The notes under the pieces were generated by a model that ran no database searches, had not been told where the DNA came from, and saw only the letters and a program-made list of their open reading frames with translations. A stretch of 64,000 nt of DNA from Streptomyces sp. NK15101 (GTDB taxonomy: Bacteria; Actinomycetota; Actinomycetes; Streptomycetales; Streptomycetaceae): positions 62,001 through 126,000 of the forward strand of contig NZ_JAINVG010000013.1 of assembly GCF_020400725.1 (NCBI RefSeq), written 5' to 3'. Position 1 is the first letter of the stretch. Every line of letters begins with the position of its first letter. The position numbers and the translations under genes are program-made. Shown here in pieces: positions 26,092 to 35,614 of the stretch.

Positions 26092-26166
26092 CATTCCCCC
26101 GTTTATTCTCCGGGCAGCACGAAAAGCTCCGCCCGAATACCTGCTTCTTTGTATACGGTACGCGCG

Positions 26167-26850
26167 TTAATTCCGGACGCTCGTCGTGTTGACGGCATGT
26201 TGCGAAACCCTCACACGACCTCGCTCCGGATTCTTCAGCCGGTGCAGCGGCAGCGAGCGCTCCGCGTGCAGCGCGGTCAGCGCCCGCGCCCGTTCGGCGT
26301 CGCCGCGCGCCACGGCGTCCACGATCGCGCCGTGCTCGGCCCAGGCCTCGACCGGCTGGGCGGGCTGCTCCACGACGTGCGTCCAGGCGATCTTGTGCCG
26401 CAGCTGGGTGAGCAGCGCCGTGAGGGCCGGGCTCCCGGAGGCCTGCGCGAGGGTCTCGTGGAACCAGCCGCCGAGCGAGCGCAGGTCCTCGCCCTGGCCG
26501 CGCCTGGCCCGCTCCTGCCCCAGCCTCACCAGGCCGCGCAGCACCTTGAGGTGCGCCTCGGTGCGTCGCTGCGCGGCCCGGGCGGCGCCCAGCGGTTCGA
26601 GCAGCGCCCGCATGTCGAGGAGGTCGGCGGCCTCCTGCTCGGTCGGCTCGGCGACCTGGGCGCCCGCGTGCCTCCGGGTGACGACGAAGCCCTCGGACTC
26701 CAGGGTGCGCAGCGCCTCGCGGACCGGGACCCGGGAGACCCCGTACCGGCGGGCGAGCTGCTCCTCGGCCAGTCGAGCGCCCCGCTCGAACACGCCGGAG
26801 ACGATGTCGTCCCGGATCGCCGTGCATACCGAGTGCGCGGGAATGCGCAT
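26167..26850 (-). CDS. GntR-family regulator (FadR/FCD type)
   Basis: A 227-residue GntR regulator. The N-terminal winged helix (about 10-75) has LAEEQLARRYGVSRVPVREALRTLESEGFVVTRRHAGAQV, the standard signature. The C-terminal helical FCD ligand domain starts near residue 85 (DLLDMRALLEPLGA) and includes WFHETLAQAS and HGAIVDAVARGD, the positions of the metal/ligand-binding His residues. The ATG at 26850 follows GGAGG; a frame extending 37 codons upstream has none. It is next to ptsH but convergent with it, so there is no sign of a shared operon. Target and ligand are unknown. Confidence 0.87.
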   Translation of the reverse strand: MRIPAHSVCTAIRDDIVSGVFERGARLAEEQLARRYGVSRVPVREALRTLESEGFVVTRRHAGAQVAEPTEQEAADLLDMRALLEPLGAARAAQRRTEAHLKVLRGLVRLGQERARRGQGEDLRSLGGWFHETLAQASGSPALTALLTQLRHKIAWTHVVEQPAQPVEAWAEHGAIVDAVARGDAERARALTALHAERSLPLHRLKNPERGRVRVSQHAVNTTSVRN

Positions 26851-26980
26851 GTCCGACCTCCGCCTTGGTGCGCGCGAGACAATTCGAGCGGCGCCTGTTC
26901 TGCGCCGATCTTCGACTCTATTGCAGCACGCCGGAATTTCCGACGCCCCGGCGGAATCCATGGCTGTCCTCCGGTCAGCG

Positions 26981-27013
26981 AAAAGCCCCGGCTCAGTACG
27001 AGCCGGGGCTTTT
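26981..27013 (-). terminator. Hairpin terminator of the M23 peptidase gene
   Basis: A 14-bp perfect stem (AAAAGCCCCGGCTC at 26981-26994 with 27000-27013) and 5-base loop lie just downstream of the minus-strand peptidase stop at 27040. Read on the minus strand, the stem ends in CTTTT, resembling a classic intrinsic terminator. Confidence 0.88.
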
Positions 27014-27039
27014 GCGACGCGGTGCGCGGCGGAGCGGGG

Positions 27040-27810
27040 TCAGAGGTTGACGCCGCGGGCGCGGAGGTACGCGATCGGGTTGATGTCCGAGCCGTACTCG
27101 GCGCTCGTGCGCGCCTCGAAGTGGAGGTGCGGGCCGGTGGAGTTGCCGGTCGAGCCCGAGATGCCGATCTGCTGGCCCGGCTCGACGGTCTGGCCGACGT
27201 AGACCCCGATGGAGGAGAGGTGCCCGTACTGGGTGTACGTGCCGTCGTTCATCCGGATGACGATGTTGTTGCCGTACGCGCCGCCCCAGCCGGCCTCGAC
27301 GACGGTGCCGGAACCGACGGAGACGACCTGGGTGCCGTAGGCGGCGTGGAAGTCGACGCCGGAGTGGCTGCCGGAGGACCAGAGCGAGCCGCCGGTCTTG
27401 TAGCCGGTGGAGACGTACGAGCCGGCGACGGGGAGCTGGAAGGCGGCCAGGCGACGGCGCTCGGCCTCACGGGCGGCGCGCTCGCGCTCCAGGCGGATCT
27501 CCTTGGCGCGGGCCTCGGCCTTGCGCTTCGCCTCGGCCTTGGCCTTGGCCTCGGCGATGGCCTCGACGGCCTCCTGCTCCTGGGCGGTGGCCTGGGCGTT
27601 GATCCGGTCGACGAGGGATTCCTCGGTGATCACCTGGGTGAGACCGGTGTCCTCGGCGGAGCGGTTGTCCGTGTCGGCGGCGAGCGCCGGGGAGGCGAGG
27701 GTTCCGATGACGCCGGTGGTGGCGAGCGTCGCGGCGCCGGCGATGCCCGCGCTGCGGCGCGCCATCCGGCTCGGAGCACGATGCTTCCCGGTGGCACGGG
27801 TGAACGCCAT
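27040..27810 (-). CDS. Secreted M23 (LytM) peptidoglycan endopeptidase
   Basis: A 256-residue exported wall hydrolase. A long signal peptide ends near SPALA-AD (cleavage about residue 44/45). Residues about 70-122 form an Ala/Lys/Glu/Arg coiled coil. The M23 domain (about 128-250) has the zinc ligands H149 and D153 in HSGVDF and H230 in HLHF, with H197 in YGHLS as catalytic His. It should cut cross-links in peptidoglycan, aiding growth or spore germination. The ATG at 27810 follows AAGGAC at 10 bases. Its 5' leader contains a c-di-AMP riboswitch, which would turn expression down when c-di-AMP is high. Confidence 0.93.
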   Translation of the reverse strand: MAFTRATGKHRAPSRMARRSAGIAGAATLATTGVIGTLASPALAADTDNRSAEDTGLTQVITEESLVDRINAQATAQEQEAVEAIAEAKAKAEAKRKAEARAKEIRLERERAAREAERRRLAAFQLPVAGSYVSTGYKTGGSLWSSGSHSGVDFHAAYGTQVVSVGSGTVVEAGWGGAYGNNIVIRMNDGTYTQYGHLSSIGVYVGQTVEPGQQIGISGSTGNSTGPHLHFEARTSAEYGSDINPIAYLRARGVNL

Positions 27811-27837
27811 GAAGAGGCTGGTCCTTTCCTTCCTTCT

Positions 27838-27986
27838 CGCCTACCGGGTTAGCTGACGGGTTCGGAGCAGGAAGGTCTCCTACGAGCCCCTCCGCACGAG
27901 GCGAAGGCGCCCGATTCACCCCAGGGACTGCGTGGGTCCCCGGCTCCCCAGGCTCGCGCCTGACGGGGACTCGGCGATGACTGTCC
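27838..27986 (-). promoter_or_regulatory. c-di-AMP riboswitch (ydaO/yuaA class)
   Basis: On the minus strand, in the leader of the M23 peptidase gene, the conserved blocks of the ydaO-yuaA riboswitch follow each other: GAGCCGGGGACCC (27934-27946), GGGGTGAATCG (27912-27922), CTCGTAGGAGACCTTCC (about 27868-27884) and AACCCGTCAGCTAACC (27847-27862), then GGTAGGCG (27838-27845). This order and spacing match the class that binds c-di-AMP and typically switches off wall hydrolase genes in actinobacteria. About 28 bases separate it from the start codon. Confidence 0.95.
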
Positions 27987-28134
27987 GATGCCGCGGTTGC
28001 GGCACGTGCAACTGACGAACAGCCGCACCGACGCTATGCGGATCGTCTTTCAATCACCAACCAGACAGGCTTTTTGTAAGACATGCCACATGGCAAACGA
28101 TCACTCTTGACTGCAATACGGACAAAGCGGAGGA

Positions 28135-28158
28135 CCCCGACGAACCATGCCGTCGGGG
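28135..28158 (-). terminator. Hairpin terminator downstream of the M16 operon
   Basis: An 8-bp GC-rich stem CCCCGACG/CGTCGGGG (28135-28142 and 28151-28158) lies about 29 bases past the minus-strand stop at 28187. It is the only hairpin between the M16 gene and the riboswitch promoter. Confidence 0.6.
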
Positions 28159-28186
28159 CCCCGCCGTTGTCGCCTCGGAGCCGGAA

Positions 28187-29584
28187 TCAGCCCGTCACGA
28201 CGGTCACTTCACCGATGCCGAGCGCGCGCACCGGCTCCGCGATCTGCGCCGCGTCCCCGACGAGCACGGTGACGAGCCGGTCCACCGGGAAGGCGCTGAC
28301 CACGGCGGCCGTCGCCTCGACGGTGCCGGTCTCGGCCAGGCGCGCGTACAACTGGGCCTGGAAGTCGTCCGGGAGGTGCTGCTCGACCTGGTCGGCGAGC
28401 GTCCCGGCGACCGAGGCGGCCGTCTCGTACTTGAGGGGCGCCACCCCGACGAGGTTCTGCACGGCCGTCTCGCGCTCCGCGTCGGTGAGGCCCTCGGCGG
28501 CGAGGGTGCGCAGCACCTTCCACAGGTCCTCGAGAGCCGGGCCGGTGTTGGGGGTGTCGACGGATCCGCTGATGGCGAGCATCGCGGCGCCGTTCCCCTC
28601 GGCGTCCGAGCGGAGCACCTGGCCGAAGGCCCGCACGCCGTACGTGTAGCCCTTCTCCTCGCGCAGGACCCGGTCCAGACGGGAGGTCAGGGTGCCGCCG
28701 AGGCAGTACGTGCCGAGGACCTGGGCCGGCCAGACGCGGTCGTGCCGGTCGGGGCCGATCCGGCCGATCAGCAGCTGCGTCTGGACGGCGCCGGGGCGGT
28801 CCACGATGACGACCCGGCCGGTGTCGTCGGCGGTGATCGGCGGCATCGGGAGGGGCTCGGCCGGCTCGCCGGCCCAGGCGCCCAGCGTCTCGGCGAGGAC
28901 CTTGTCGAGGTCGACGCCGGTCAGGTCGCCGACGATCACCGCGGTGGCCGTGCCCGGCCGGACGTACGCGTCGAAGAAGGCGCGGACGGCGGCGGCGTCG
29001 ATCGCGGCGACGGTCTCCTCGGTGCCCTGGCGCGGCCGGGACATCCGGGACTCCGCCGGGAACAGCTCCTTGGAGAGCTGCTTGGCCGCGCGGCGCGCCG
29101 GGTTGGCCGTCTCGTGCGGGATCTCGTCGAGACGGTTGCGCACCAGGCGCTCGATCTCGGTCTCCAGGAACGCCGGGGCGATCAGGGCCTCGGCGAGCAG
29201 GCCGAGCGCCTTGGGCAGCCGGGAGACCGGGACCTCCAGGGAGACCCGTACGCCCGGGTGGTCGGCGTGCGCGTCGAGCGTGGCGCCGCAGCGCTCCAGC
29301 TCGGCCGCGAACTCCTCGGCGCTGTGCCGGTCGGTGCCCTCGGAGAGCGCGCGGGCCATGATGGTGGCGACACCGTCGAGACCGGCGGGCTCGGCGTCCA
29401 GCGGAGCCGGCAGGAAGATCTCCACGGCCACGACCTGCTGGCCGGGGCGGTGGCTGGTGAGCACGGTCAGACCGTTGTCCAGCTTCCCGCGGTCCGGGGC
29501 CGGGAAGGCCCACGGCCGGGGGGCGCCCGGCTGGGGCTGCGGGTGGAAGTCCATGCTCGTCAAAGACGCGGCGGCGTCGGTCAC
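28187..29584 (-). CDS. M16-family peptidase-like subunit, no HxxEH
   Basis: A 465-residue M16 (insulinase/processing peptidase) family protein. The expected zinc-binding HxxEH is absent: the corresponding region reads LDGVATIMARALSEGTDR. The C-terminal domain keeps the substrate-contact REEKGYTYGVRAFG segment. Such a subunit usually pairs with an active one, and the preceding gene is exactly that, overlapping by four bases (GTGA), so the two should form a heteromer. The GTG at 29584 follows directly from this overlap. Target peptides are unknown; the proteins have no signal peptide. Confidence 0.87.
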   Translation of the reverse strand: MTDAAASLTSMDFHPQPQPGAPRPWAFPAPDRGKLDNGLTVLTSHRPGQQVVAVEIFLPAPLDAEPAGLDGVATIMARALSEGTDRHSAEEFAAELERCGATLDAHADHPGVRVSLEVPVSRLPKALGLLAEALIAPAFLETEIERLVRNRLDEIPHETANPARRAAKQLSKELFPAESRMSRPRQGTEETVAAIDAAAVRAFFDAYVRPGTATAVIVGDLTGVDLDKVLAETLGAWAGEPAEPLPMPPITADDTGRVVIVDRPGAVQTQLLIGRIGPDRHDRVWPAQVLGTYCLGGTLTSRLDRVLREEKGYTYGVRAFGQVLRSDAEGNGAAMLAISGSVDTPNTGPALEDLWKVLRTLAAEGLTDAERETAVQNLVGVAPLKYETAASVAGTLADQVEQHLPDDFQAQLYARLAETGTVEATAAVVSAFPVDRLVTVLVGDAAQIAEPVRALGIGEVTVVTG

Positions 29585-30936
29585 TGGTCCGCTCCCTCTT
29601 CTTCGTCGTCGCCGTCGGCGTCGCTCTGCTCGGTCGCCAGGGGCTCGTAGACGAGCACCGCGCGGTTGTCGGGGCGCAGCTTGGCCGCGGCGACCGCCCG
29701 CACCTCCTCGGCGGTGACGGCCAGGACGCGGTCGACGGCGGTCAGGGCGAGCTGCGGGTCGCCGAACAGCACGGCGTACCGGCACAGTTCGTCGGCGCGG
29801 CCCGCGACGGTGCCGAGCCGGTCCAGCCACTCGCGCTCCAGCTGGGCCTGCGCGCGCTCCATCTCCTCGGGCGTGGGGCCCTCGGCGGCGAACCGGGCCA
29901 GCTCCTCGTCGACGGCCGCCTCGATCTGCGGGACCTCGACGCCCCCGGAGGTCTTGACGTCCAGCCAGCCCAGCGAGGGCGCCCCGGCGAGCCGCAGCAG
30001 GCCGAAGCCGGCGGCGACGGCCGTACGGTCACGGCGGACCAGGCGGTTGTGCAGGCGGGAGGACTCCCCGCCGCCCAGGACCGTCAGGGCCAGGTCGGCG
30101 GCGTCGCACTCGCGCGTGCCGTCGTGCGGCAGCCGGTAGGCGGCCATCAGCGCGCGCGCCGGGACCTCCTCCTCGACGACCTCGCGCAGCTGCTCGCCGA
30201 TGACCTCGGGCAGGTCGCCGGGGCGCGGCTCGGGCTTGCCGTCATGGGCGGGGATGGAGCCGAAGTACTTCTCCACCCAGGCGAGCGTCTGCGCCGGGTC
30301 GATGTCGCCGACGACGGACAGCACCGCGTTGTTCGGGGCGTAGTACGTGCGGAAGAAGTTCCGCGCGTCCTCCAGGGTGGCCGCGTCCAGGTCGGCCATG
30401 GAGCCGATCGGCGTGTGGTGGTAGGGGTGGCCCTCCGGGTAGGCGAGGGCGGTCAGCTTCTCGAAGGCCGTGCCGTACGGCACGTTGTCGTAGCGCTGGC
30501 GGCGCTCGTTCTTGACGACGTCCCGCTGGTTCTCCATGGACTCGTCGTCCAGGGCGGCGAGCAGCGAGCCCATGCGGTCGGCCTCCAGCCAGAGCGCGAG
30601 CTCCAGCTGGTGCGTGGGCATGGTCTCGAAGTAGTTGGTGCGCTCGAAGCTCGTCGTGCCGTTGAGCGAACCGCCGGCGCCCTGCACCAGCTCGAAGTGG
30701 CCGTTCCCGTGCACCTGCTTCGAACCCTGGAACATCAGGTGCTCGAAGAGGTGGGCGAGGCCCGTACGGCCCTTGACCTCGTGACGCGAGCCGACGTCGT
30801 ACCAGAGGCAGACCGCGGCGACCGGGGTCAGGTGGTCCTCGGAGAGCACCACGCGCAGGCCGTTCGCCAACCGGTGCTCGGTCGCTGTCAGGCCGCCGGA
30901 GCCGGCCTCGGCCATGGCCGTGTGACCCATGGGCAT
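29581..30936 (-). CDS. M16-family metallopeptidase, active subunit
   Basis: A 451-residue zinc metallopeptidase of the M16 family. The catalytic HxxEH is H62-L-F-E65-H66 in GLAHLFEHLMFQG, with the third zinc ligand expected in the DDESMENQRDVVKNERRQR region. It belongs to the type with an N-terminal active and C-terminal inactive domain, and is paired with the HxxEH-lacking gene downstream. The ATG at 30936 follows GAAGGGAC at 7 bases; upstream in-frame codons have no such signal. No signal peptide is seen, so it should degrade small proteins or peptides in the cytoplasm. It is divergent from parC. Confidence 0.92.
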   Translation of the reverse strand: MPMGHTAMAEAGSGGLTATEHRLANGLRVVLSEDHLTPVAAVCLWYDVGSRHEVKGRTGLAHLFEHLMFQGSKQVHGNGHFELVQGAGGSLNGTTSFERTNYFETMPTHQLELALWLEADRMGSLLAALDDESMENQRDVVKNERRQRYDNVPYGTAFEKLTALAYPEGHPYHHTPIGSMADLDAATLEDARNFFRTYYAPNNAVLSVVGDIDPAQTLAWVEKYFGSIPAHDGKPEPRPGDLPEVIGEQLREVVEEEVPARALMAAYRLPHDGTRECDAADLALTVLGGGESSRLHNRLVRRDRTAVAAGFGLLRLAGAPSLGWLDVKTSGGVEVPQIEAAVDEELARFAAEGPTPEEMERAQAQLEREWLDRLGTVAGRADELCRYAVLFGDPQLALTAVDRVLAVTAEEVRAVAAAKLRPDNRAVLVYEPLATEQSDADGDDEEEGADQ

Positions 30937-31117
30937 GTACGTCCCTTCGATCGCGATGTGAAAAAGTCCTGCCACTGTATGCAAGCGCGCCGACACCTGG
31001 CGAAGTTCCCGACCCTTCGTGATGTCCCTCTTCCGGGTCGCGGTCGGCGTTGTCGGTGGCACGGTCCACAATGGTCCGCGTCAGATCAACCTTGTTGGTG
31101 AAGGAGCCGCAGCCGCG

Positions 31118-33574
31118 ATGGCCCGCCGCAGCACGAAGACACCGCCGCCGGACGACGCGTTCGAGGAGCGAATCCTCGACATCGACGTCGTCGACGAGAT
31201 GCAGGGCTCCTTCCTCGAGTACGCGTACTCGGTGATCTACTCGCGCGCCCTCCCCGACGCCCGCGACGGCATGAAGCCCGTCCAGCGACGCATCGTCTAC
31301 CAGATGGGCGAGATGGGGCTCCGCCCCGACCGCGGCTTCGTCAAGTGCGCCCGTGTCGTCGGCGAGGTGATGGGCAAGCTCCACCCGCACGGCGACGCGT
31401 CGATCTACGACGCGATGGTCCGCATGGCACAGCCCTTCTCCATGCGCCTCCCCCTCGTCGACGGCCACGGCAACTTCGGCTCCCTGGGCAACGACGACCC
31501 GCCGGCCGCCATGCGGTACACCGAGTCGCGGATGGCCCCGGCCGCGCTCCTCATGACCGAGTCCATCGACGAGGACACGGTCGACTTCGCACCGAACTAC
31601 GACGGCCAGGAGCAGGAGCCGGTGGCGCTCCCCGCCGCCTACCCGAACCTGCTGGTCAACGGCGCGTCCGGGATCGCGGTCGGCATGGCGACGAACATGC
31701 CCCCGCACAACCTCGGCGAGGTCGTCGCGGCCGCCCGCCACCTGATCCGCCACCCGAACGCCGACCTCGAGACGCTGATGCGCTTCGTGCCCGGCCCCGA
31801 CCTGCCGACCGGCGGCCGGATCGTCGGCCTCTCCGGCATCAAGGACGCGTACGAGTCGGGCCGCGGCTCCTTCAAGATCCGCGCCACCGCGACCGTGGAG
31901 ACCGTGACGGCGCGCCGCAAGGGCATCGTCGTGACCGAGCTGCCCTTCACGGTGGGCCCCGAGAAGGTCGTCTCCAAGATCAAGGACCTGGTCGGCTCCA
32001 AGAAGCTCCAGGGCATCGCGGACGTCAAGGACCTCACCGACCGCAGCCACGGCCTGCGTCTGGTCATCGAGATCAAGAACGGCTTCGTGCCCGAGGCGGT
32101 CCTGGAGCAGCTCTACAAGCTGACGCCGATGGAGGAGTCCTTCGGCATCAACAACGTGGCGCTGGTCGACGGGCAGCCGCTGACCCTCGGCCTCAAGGAG
32201 CTCCTGGAGGTCTACCTCGACCACCGCTTCGACGTGGTCCGGCGCCGCTCCGAGTTCCGCCGCGCCAAGAAGCGCGACCGGCTCCACCTGGTCGAGGGCC
32301 TCCTCGTCGCGCTGCTCGACATCGACGAGGTCATCCGGCTCATCCGGGAGAGCGAGAACTCCGCCCAGGCCAAGGAGCGCCTGATGGAGCGCTTCTCGCT
32401 GAGCGAGATCCAGACGCAGTACATCCTGGACACCCCGCTGCGCCGCCTCACCAAGTTCGACCGCCTGGAGCTGGAGACCGAGCGCGACCGCCTCAACGGC
32501 GAGATCGACGAGCTGACCGGGATCCTCGAGTCCGACGCGGAGCTGCGCAAGCTGGTCTCGGCGGAGCTGGCGGCCGTCGCCAAGAAGTTCGCCACGGACC
32601 GGCGGACGGTCCTCCTGGAGTCGGCGGGCGCGCCCGTCTCCGCCGTGCCCCTGGAGGTCGCGGACGACCCGTGCCGGGTGCTGCTCTCCTCGACGGGCCT
32701 GCTGGCCCGGACGGTGACCGAGCACCTCCCGCCCGCGGAGGACGGCAAGCGGTCCAAGCACGACGTGATCGTCTCGGCGGTCGCGGCCACCCAGCGCGGT
32801 GACGTCGGCGTGGTGACCTCGGCCGGCCGGCTGCTGCGCCTCCCGGTGATCGACCTGCCGCAGCTCCCGGACACCGCGAGCGCCCCGAACCTGGCGGGCG
32901 GCGCGCCGCTGGCGGAGTTCCTCTCCCTGGAGGGGGACGAGACGGTGGTCTGCCTGACCACGCTGGAGGAGTCCTCGCCGGGCCTCGCCCTCGGCACGCT
33001 GCAGGGCGTGGTGAAGCGCGTGGTGCCGGACTACCCGGCGAACAAGGACGAGCTGGAGGTCATCACCCTCAAGGAGGGCGACCGGATCGTCGGCGCGACG
33101 GAGCTGCGGACGGGCGAGGAGGACCTGGTCTTCATCACCTCCGACGCCCAGCTGCTGCGCTACCCGGCCTCGCAGGTGCGGCCCCAGGGCCGCCCGGCGG
33201 GCGGCATGGCGGGCATCAAGCTCGCCGCGGGCGCCGAGGTGATCTCGTTCACGGCCGTCGACCCGGCGGCCGACGCCGTGGTCTTCACCGTCGCGGGCGG
33301 CACGGGCACCCTGGACTCCTCGACGGGCACGTCGGCGAAGCTGACCCCCTTCGACCAGTACCCGCGCAAGGGCCGCGCGACCGGCGGCGTGCGCTGCCAG
33401 CGCTTCCTGAAGGGCGAGGACATCCTGACCTTCGCCTGGGCCGGCGCCACCCCGGCCCGCGCCGCCCAGAAGACCGGCGCCCCGGTGGACCTCCCCGAGG
33501 CGGACCCCCGCCGCGACGGCTCGGGCACTCCCCTCCCGAAGCCGGTCGACGTGGTGGCGGGCCCGGCCTCCTGA
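31118..33574 (+). CDS. parC: DNA topoisomerase IV subunit A (ParC / second GyrA)
   Basis: An 818-residue type IIA topoisomerase A subunit, which cuts and rejoins DNA to separate daughter chromosomes. It has the breakage-reunion domain with catalytic Y134 in [12 protein letters not shown], the quinolone-target region [20 protein letters not shown] (S95 intact), the central coiled-coil tower (about 360-490) and a C-terminal beta-pinwheel (about 500-800). The pinwheel has no clear GyrA box (the QRRGG-type motif of gyrase), which supports ParC rather than GyrA. The ATG at 31118 follows GAAGGAG. Its partner parE lies 10 kb away at 43593-45710 rather than alongside. Confidence 0.93.
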   Translation: MARRSTKTPPPDDAFEERILDIDVVDEMQGSFLEYAYSVIYSRALPDARDGMKPVQRRIVYQMGEMGLRPDRGFVKCARVVGEVMGKLHPHGDASIYDAMVRMAQPFSMRLPLVDGHGNFGSLGNDDPPAAMRYTESRMAPAALLMTESIDEDTVDFAPNYDGQEQEPVALPAAYPNLLVNGASGIAVGMATNMPPHNLGEVVAAARHLIRHPNADLETLMRFVPGPDLPTGGRIVGLSGIKDAYESGRGSFKIRATATVETVTARRKGIVVTELPFTVGPEKVVSKIKDLVGSKKLQGIADVKDLTDRSHGLRLVIEIKNGFVPEAVLEQLYKLTPMEESFGINNVALVDGQPLTLGLKELLEVYLDHRFDVVRRRSEFRRAKKRDRLHLVEGLLVALLDIDEVIRLIRESENSAQAKERLMERFSLSEIQTQYILDTPLRRLTKFDRLELETERDRLNGEIDELTGILESDAELRKLVSAELAAVAKKFATDRRTVLLESAGAPVSAVPLEVADDPCRVLLSSTGLLARTVTEHLPPAEDGKRSKHDVIVSAVAATQRGDVGVVTSAGRLLRLPVIDLPQLPDTASAPNLAGGAPLAEFLSLEGDETVVCLTTLEESSPGLALGTLQGVVKRVVPDYPANKDELEVITLKEGDRIVGATELRTGEEDLVFITSDAQLLRYPASQVRPQGRPAGGMAGIKLAAGAEVISFTAVDPAADAVVFTVAGGTGTLDSSTGTSAKLTPFDQYPRKGRATGGVRCQRFLKGEDILTFAWAGATPARAAQKTGAPVDLPEADPRRDGSGTPLPKPVDVVAGPAS

Positions 33575-33600
33575 CCGGAGCGACGACGGCACGACGCAAC

Positions 33601-33645
33601 GAGAACCCCGTCCGGCAGGCACGTCGCCTGCCGGACGGGGTTCTC
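33601..33645 (+). terminator. Strong hairpin terminator after parC
   Basis: A 20-bp perfect stem (33601-33620 with 33626-33645; left arm begins GAGAACCCCGTCC) closes a 5-base loop, followed by a pyrimidine tract TTCTCTCC. It isolates parC from the DUF262 gene. Confidence 0.92.
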
Positions 33646-33753
33646 TTCTCTCCGGACCACCGGACGGCCCTCGGAACCGCGGGGTAGCCTCGGGCCGGTG
33701 ACCGGCCGGGGGGCTGCTCCGGCACGTCTGCCGCCGAGTGAAGGATGGCCGCG

Positions 33754-35604
33754 TTGACGGACGAAGCTTTCGGCATCGACAAGCGCCCGCTCCACGACCT
33801 GCTCCGACAGGTCGCGGACGGCAGGGCGCAGCTCCCCGAGTTCCAGCGGGGCTGGGTATGGCCCCATCCGAACATCACGGCGCTGCTCGCTTCCGTCTCC
33901 CAGGGCTTCCCGGTCGGCACGGTCATGACGCTGCAGTCCGGCGGAGACGTCCGGTTCAAGCACCGGCCCGTGGAGGGGGCGGCTCCGCCGCCGGGCACCG
34001 AGCCGGAGACCCTCGTCCTCGACGGCCAGCAGCGCCTCACCTCGCTCTTCCAGTCGATCATGCTGAACAAGCCCGTGGCGACCCAGGACGTGCGCAAGCA
34101 CCGGGTGACGGGCTGGTTCTACGCCGACATGCGCGCGGTCCTGGACGAGCACACCGACCGCGAGGACGCGATTCGTTTCCTGCCGCAGGACAAGATCCTC
34201 AAGAGCTTCCGCGGTGAGGTGATCGAGGACTACTCGACCAGGGAGAAGGAGTTCGAGGCCCACTTCTTCCCGTTGAGCTGCGTCCTCGACCCCGATGAGT
34301 GGGAGTCGGGCTTCGAGGAGTACTGGGATCTCGACAAGGAGAAGCGACTCCTCTGGAGAGCGTTCGAGAAGGCGTTCATCAAGCCGTTCGCCCACTACCA
34401 CGTCCCCGTGATCTCCCTCGGCAAGAACACCGCCCGCCAGGCCGTCTGCCAGGTCTTCGAGAACGTCAACACCGGCGGCGTCTCCCTCACGGTCTTCGAA
34501 CTGCTCACCGCCACCTTCGCGGCGGACGAGTTCGATCTCAGGCGGCACTGGGACAAGGAGGTGAAGGCCTCCTGGCAGGCGCCGGAGTACCGCATCCTCA
34601 AGGACGTGTCGAACACGGACTTCCTCCAGTCGGTGACCCTGCTCGCCACGGCCGCCCGGCGCGAGGACGCGGTGGCGCTCGGGGTCACGGAGGAACGGCT
34701 TCCGCGCGTCGGCTGCAAGCGCAAGGACATGCTGGAGCTCCGGCTCGACGAGTACGAGCGGTTCGCACCCCTGGTCGTGCAGGGCTTCAAGCGCGCGGCG
34801 AAGTTCCTGCACCAGCAGTTCGTCTTCGACACCCGCTTCCTGCCGTACGGCGCCCAGCTCATCCCGCTCGCCGCGATCCTGGCCCTCGCGGGTGACGACG
34901 CGCAGAGCGCCGGGGCCCAGCACAAGCTCGCCCGCTGGTACTGGTGCGGAGTCTTCGGCGAGCTGTACGGCGGCTCGACCGAGACCCGGTTCAGCCACGA
35001 CCTGCCGGACGTCGTCGGCTGGATCAGGGGGACCTCGGGCGAGCCCCGCACCGTCGAGGCCGCCGAGTTCGCGCCCAGTCGGCTGCTGACGCTGAGGACC
35101 CGCAACAGCGCCGCGTACAAGGGCGTCTACGCGCTGCTGCTCAAGGCCGGCGCCATGGACTGGCGCACCGGCGAGAAGGCGGAGATCACCGGGTACTTCG
35201 ACGAGTCGATCGACATCCACCACATCTTCCCGAAGGTGTGGTGCCAGAGGGAGGGCGAGGACCCGGGGCGCTACAACTCCATCATCAACAAGACCCCGCT
35301 GACCGCTCGTACCAACCGGATCATCGGCGGCAACGCGCCCTCCGAGTACCTGGTGAAGCTCGCCAAGAGCGCGGAGTCCACGCCCGAGGTGGTCCACGGG
35401 CACATCCGGTCCCACCTCGTCGCGCCGGAGCTCATGGCGCTCGACGACTTCGCGGCGTTCTTCGCCGCCCGGAAGGCCGCGCTGCTCGCGCGGGTGTCCG
35501 CCGAGATGGGCAAGACCATCGTGGACGACGGGACCGAGTCCGCCGTCCTGGACGAGGCCGACGTCGAGGCGCTGGAGACCGCCGAGCTCGTGGAGGCCTA
35601 CTGA
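33754..35604 (+). CDS. DUF262 protein with C-terminal HNH-type domain
   Basis: A 616-residue protein in which an N-terminal DUF262 domain (ParB/sulfiredoxin-like NTPase fold) carries DGQQRLTS at D90, and a C-terminal DUF1524/HNH-type nuclease region carries IDIHHIFPKVWC (H489, H490) and N512 in SIINKTPLTARTNR, then APSEYL. This fused architecture is that of GmrSD-like type IV restriction systems, which cut modified phage DNA, and related defence proteins. The TTG at 33754 is preferred because AAGGA precedes it; an ATG 9 bases earlier sits directly on that ribosome binding site. It lies alone between the parC terminator and cobW, with normal GC content. Other DUF262 roles remain possible. Confidence 0.85.
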   Translation: MTDEAFGIDKRPLHDLLRQVADGRAQLPEFQRGWVWPHPNITALLASVSQGFPVGTVMTLQSGGDVRFKHRPVEGAAPPPGTEPETLVLDGQQRLTSLFQSIMLNKPVATQDVRKHRVTGWFYADMRAVLDEHTDREDAIRFLPQDKILKSFRGEVIEDYSTREKEFEAHFFPLSCVLDPDEWESGFEEYWDLDKEKRLLWRAFEKAFIKPFAHYHVPVISLGKNTARQAVCQVFENVNTGGVSLTVFELLTATFAADEFDLRRHWDKEVKASWQAPEYRILKDVSNTDFLQSVTLLATAARREDAVALGVTEERLPRVGCKRKDMLELRLDEYERFAPLVVQGFKRAAKFLHQQFVFDTRFLPYGAQLIPLAAILALAGDDAQSAGAQHKLARWYWCGVFGELYGGSTETRFSHDLPDVVGWIRGTSGEPRTVEAAEFAPSRLLTLRTRNSAAYKGVYALLLKAGAMDWRTGEKAEITGYFDESIDIHHIFPKVWCQREGEDPGRYNSIINKTPLTARTNRIIGGNAPSEYLVKLAKSAESTPEVVHGHIRSHLVAPELMALDDFAAFFAARKAALLARVSAEMGKTIVDDGTESAVLDEADVEALETAELVEAY

Positions 35605-35614
35605 CCCGGGCGGG

